A program made the translations under genes and the position numbers. This document shows, piece by piece, positions 61,834 through 64,000 of a stretch of DNA of 64,000 bases. The notes under the pieces were generated by a model that worked only from the letters and a program-made list of their open reading frames with translations, was not told the origin of the DNA and made no database searches. Origin of the DNA: Blastomyces gilchristii SLH14081 (Eukaryota > Ascomycota > Eurotiomycetes > Onygenales > Ajellomycetaceae); the NCBI RefSeq assembly GCF_000003855.2, contig NW_003101682.1:497178-561177 (forward strand), read 5' to 3'. Every line of letters begins with the position of its first letter. Position 1 is the first letter of the stretch.

Positions 61834-62882
61834 GAGGTGGTGAATCTGTCCGTGGCATATGTGCAATGTGTGTGAGGGGTAGACAGATGGTTTGATTGAA
61901 TGGAGTTTTGTTAGCATGGTGTTGGATGTGATCTGATATGTACGTAAACGGCACATGGATGACAACCCAGAGCGGGAATCAAAGAGACTTTCAGGGAGGG
62001 AATGAATAGAGCGAGCAATATTATCAAATATTTGAAAGATAGATTTACCAACTAATTTTATTTTGTCCACCCCACTGACGCTTTCTTTGTGGGTTTTCTT
62101 CCTGCTTTCTTTTGCAGAAGTAGGAGTTCTCTAAAAGTAAAGTCCATCAGGCCAGTAGCCCAAGTTGCGGAAGTAGGCGAATACGACACAAACAATAATT
62201 ATTCCACTTTATTTATCAAAAGCCAACAAAACCATGTTCATCCTCCAGAGATACCATTTTCCAGGTATGACAGTCATATGGCCATACCCAGATACATCAA
62301 TTAGGGAGGTAAATGATTCAAAAGGAAGAAATTAAAACTCCCTAAAGCCGTTGCAGGTTTAAGGGAAAGAAAAAAGAAAATAAAAGAAATAACTCCGGAG
62401 CCCCTAGAAATTAAAAAGTAACAGGCGATGGAGTGCCGTGGAGAGTAGTGGCAGAAAGAAAGGAAAATAATGTTCAAAGCAACCCGTTCAATGAAAAAAT
62501 GAAAAAGATAAAATGAAAATGAAAATGAAAATAAACGCCCACTAGACATGAAAACACACCCCCCAATGATAAACACCGTTTAAAAAGTACTGAGTATGAG
62601 AAAAATGAGAAAGAGGCCCCCTTTTAACAGTGGACGGGGAAAATAAAAAGATGGAAAACAGAATGCCACCTCTAGATGACGCATGGTAGGCAAGATATTT
62701 GTAAAAGAAAAGAAAAAAAGGGTAGAAATGGAAAAAGGACAGGACACAAATAAATACAGTTAGAGGGGAAGATAAAACAAAATAAAATAACACAAAATAC
62801 AAAGGAAGATCGGAAACAAGAAGTACTGATTGGCCCCAATTTCCGAAGGGCTCCAATCAAAAAGAGGGAGATTGATCACGTC
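61834..62882. other. Convergent intergenic region
   Basis: 3' flanks of the transcription factor and TFIIS genes. 62300-62770 is strongly A/G-rich on the + strand, giving open but meaningless Phe/Leu-rich frames on the minus strand. No gene seen. Confidence 0.5.
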
Positions 62883-63794
62883 TTATTGGCGCCATGACTT
62901 CCCGCATACGGTACACGTGCAAAACAACGTCATCGGCTCATCCGCACTCCTCGTCTGCGCTTCCGTATACGTGACCTTCCTCTGTCCGCACTTGCCGCAC
63001 TGCAAGCTGGTACTGACACTCCGCTCCGCCTTCGCAACCATAGCCTTATCCATATTCTCCTTGTGGATCCTGCGTTCCTCCTCGCGCTGTGCGTCCGACT
63101 TGAGCTCGTCATGCGTCATACGCACGAATTTTTCAGCAGTGACTTCGTTGGAGAGCACGCGCACACGCAGGCCTGGGTTGGATTTGTTTTTCAGGTTCTG
63201 GAACAGACTACGCATCTTGGTGCGGTATTGTTCCTTCGTTTCTGGGCCGAGGCAAGTGTACGCGGCTAATTCGACTTCGATGGCTTTTTGGAGGACGATG
63301 CGCGGCGGCTCGGTGGAATTTAGGCAAAGGCCGTCGTAGATCAGCCCGATGCAGCTATCGCGGGATTTATTTTGGGTATGGGTGATGGTAAGCTGATCAG
63401 CTTTCCAACTGCGCTTGTCTGGAGGCACGGTGGATTTGGCCAGCTTATCCGACGCCGTGGGCGCTGGTGGCGCGATGCCGTTGGGAATCTGCTTGGGCGA
63501 ATCGCTGGATCTCCGGCTTGCGGCCGGCGAACCACCTGCAGCGGCTTTTTGCTTGTTGACTTCGCTCCGCCATTTCGAGACGATTTCACTAGACAGACGA
63601 GCAACGTCGGGCGACTTATGCTGTTTCAGCTTGTTGACAATGATACCGATTTTTGTAGAACGCAGGAGGTCCTCTGTCGGCCGCACACCTTTTTGTAGCT
63701 CCCTGAGCAGTGATATCAACGTTGCTGAGGTCTCGCCGGACGTCGCAGCCTTCGTCAACGCCTTAGACTTGAATTCTATTTCCTTCACGTCCAT
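62883..63794 (-). CDS. DST1: Transcription elongation factor TFIIS
   Basis: Stimulates RNA cleavage by backtracked RNA polymerase II. A single exon of 303 residues, the usual fungal length. Domain I (LW/TFIIS N, about 1-80) includes LLRELQKGVRPTEDLLRSTK and IVSKWRSEV. A Ser/Pro linker follows. Domain II (about 140-250) includes LIYDGLCLNS, YRTKMRSLFQNLKNKSNP and LRVRVLSNEVTAEKFVRM. The zinc ribbon has CGKCGQRK, the invariant acidic hairpin RSADEPMT that enters the polymerase active site, and the second pair CTVCGKSW. ATG at 63794 chosen because the frame upstream has no in-frame ATG. Confidence 0.96.
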   Translation of the reverse strand: MDVKEIEFKSKALTKAATSGETSATLISLLRELQKGVRPTEDLLRSTKIGIIVNKLKQHKSPDVARLSSEIVSKWRSEVNKQKAAAGGSPAASRRSSDSPKQIPNGIAPPAPTASDKLAKSTVPPDKRSWKADQLTITHTQNKSRDSCIGLIYDGLCLNSTEPPRIVLQKAIEVELAAYTCLGPETKEQYRTKMRSLFQNLKNKSNPGLRVRVLSNEVTAEKFVRMTHDELKSDAQREEERRIHKENMDKAMVAKAERSVSTSLQCGKCGQRKVTYTEAQTRSADEPMTLFCTCTVCGKSWRQ

Positions 63795-64000
63795 GTTGTC
63801 GGAGCTCGAGTACAGGAGGGGCGTGATCAACGGGATTCGTTCGAATATGGGGTAGGAGGGGTCGGTTGGAGTCTCCAAAGGAGTATTTGTCCGCTGTTAT
63901 ATAAAATTGTCAGTGCCATTCAATGTCATTGGCCAATCTCTGGTGGAGCTATCCACGGTAGCTCAGGATGGAAATGAATGGAAGATATCCATCACAGTCG

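Overview
This window is nuclear DNA from a filamentous ascomycete. Genes have short introns (mostly 50-120 nt) with GT..AG ends and CTAAC-like branch sites, and most products are clear homologues of Pezizomycotina housekeeping proteins. Protein similarity and the scattered TACTCCGTACGGAGTA-type palindromes suggest a Eurotiomycete, most likely Onygenales; that placement is inference, not proof. One 204-nt run of N (38083-38286) marks an assembly gap.

Layout. 0-3 kb: a UBE3D-like E2-binding protein with an odd long first intron. 3-9.5 kb: gene-poor, AT-rich, with an orphan acidic ORF, a possible solo LTR and broken ORFs. 9.5-25.7 kb: a dense block with a PI-specific phospholipase C, vacuolar dipeptidyl aminopeptidase B, succinate dehydrogenase flavoprotein, proteasome ATPase Rpt1 and, divergent from it, chaperonin subunit CCT4. 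27.9-32.4 kb: tRNA-His, mitochondrial ribosomal protein mL54 and ALG6. 32.7-39.4 kb: an ankyrin protein, a nucleolin/Nsr1/Gar2 homologue with an unusual leader, and a single-span membrane protein cut by the gap. 40.6-45.8 kb: a small spliced COX17, RanGAP (Rna1) and an MBOAT/wax-synthase-like protein. 46-50 kb: an accessory patch with a decayed kinase-like gene and a small secreted cysteine-rich protein. 50-64 kb: SEC10, NUS1, a Cys-rich unknown, a QutA-like Zn2Cys6 regulator and TFIIS.

Most genes are unrelated housekeeping functions, as usual in fungi. Functional echoes: ALG6 and NUS1 both serve dolichol-linked N-glycosylation; SDH1, COX17 and mL54 serve mitochondrial respiration; RPT1 and CCT4 (protein quality control) share a 374-nt divergent promoter. 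COX17/RNA1 and SEC10/NUS1 are also divergent pairs.

The items most worth a second look are the CTGTGGG heptamer array plus 5'-UTR intron in front of the nucleolin gene, the 8-cysteine secreted protein, the coiled-coil insertion in RanGAP, the frameshifted kinase relic, and an orphan conserved-looking exon at 57.7-57.9 kb. I saw no convincing new multi-gene system. Splice sites were chosen by eye from reading frame and consensus; no alignment or RNA data were available.
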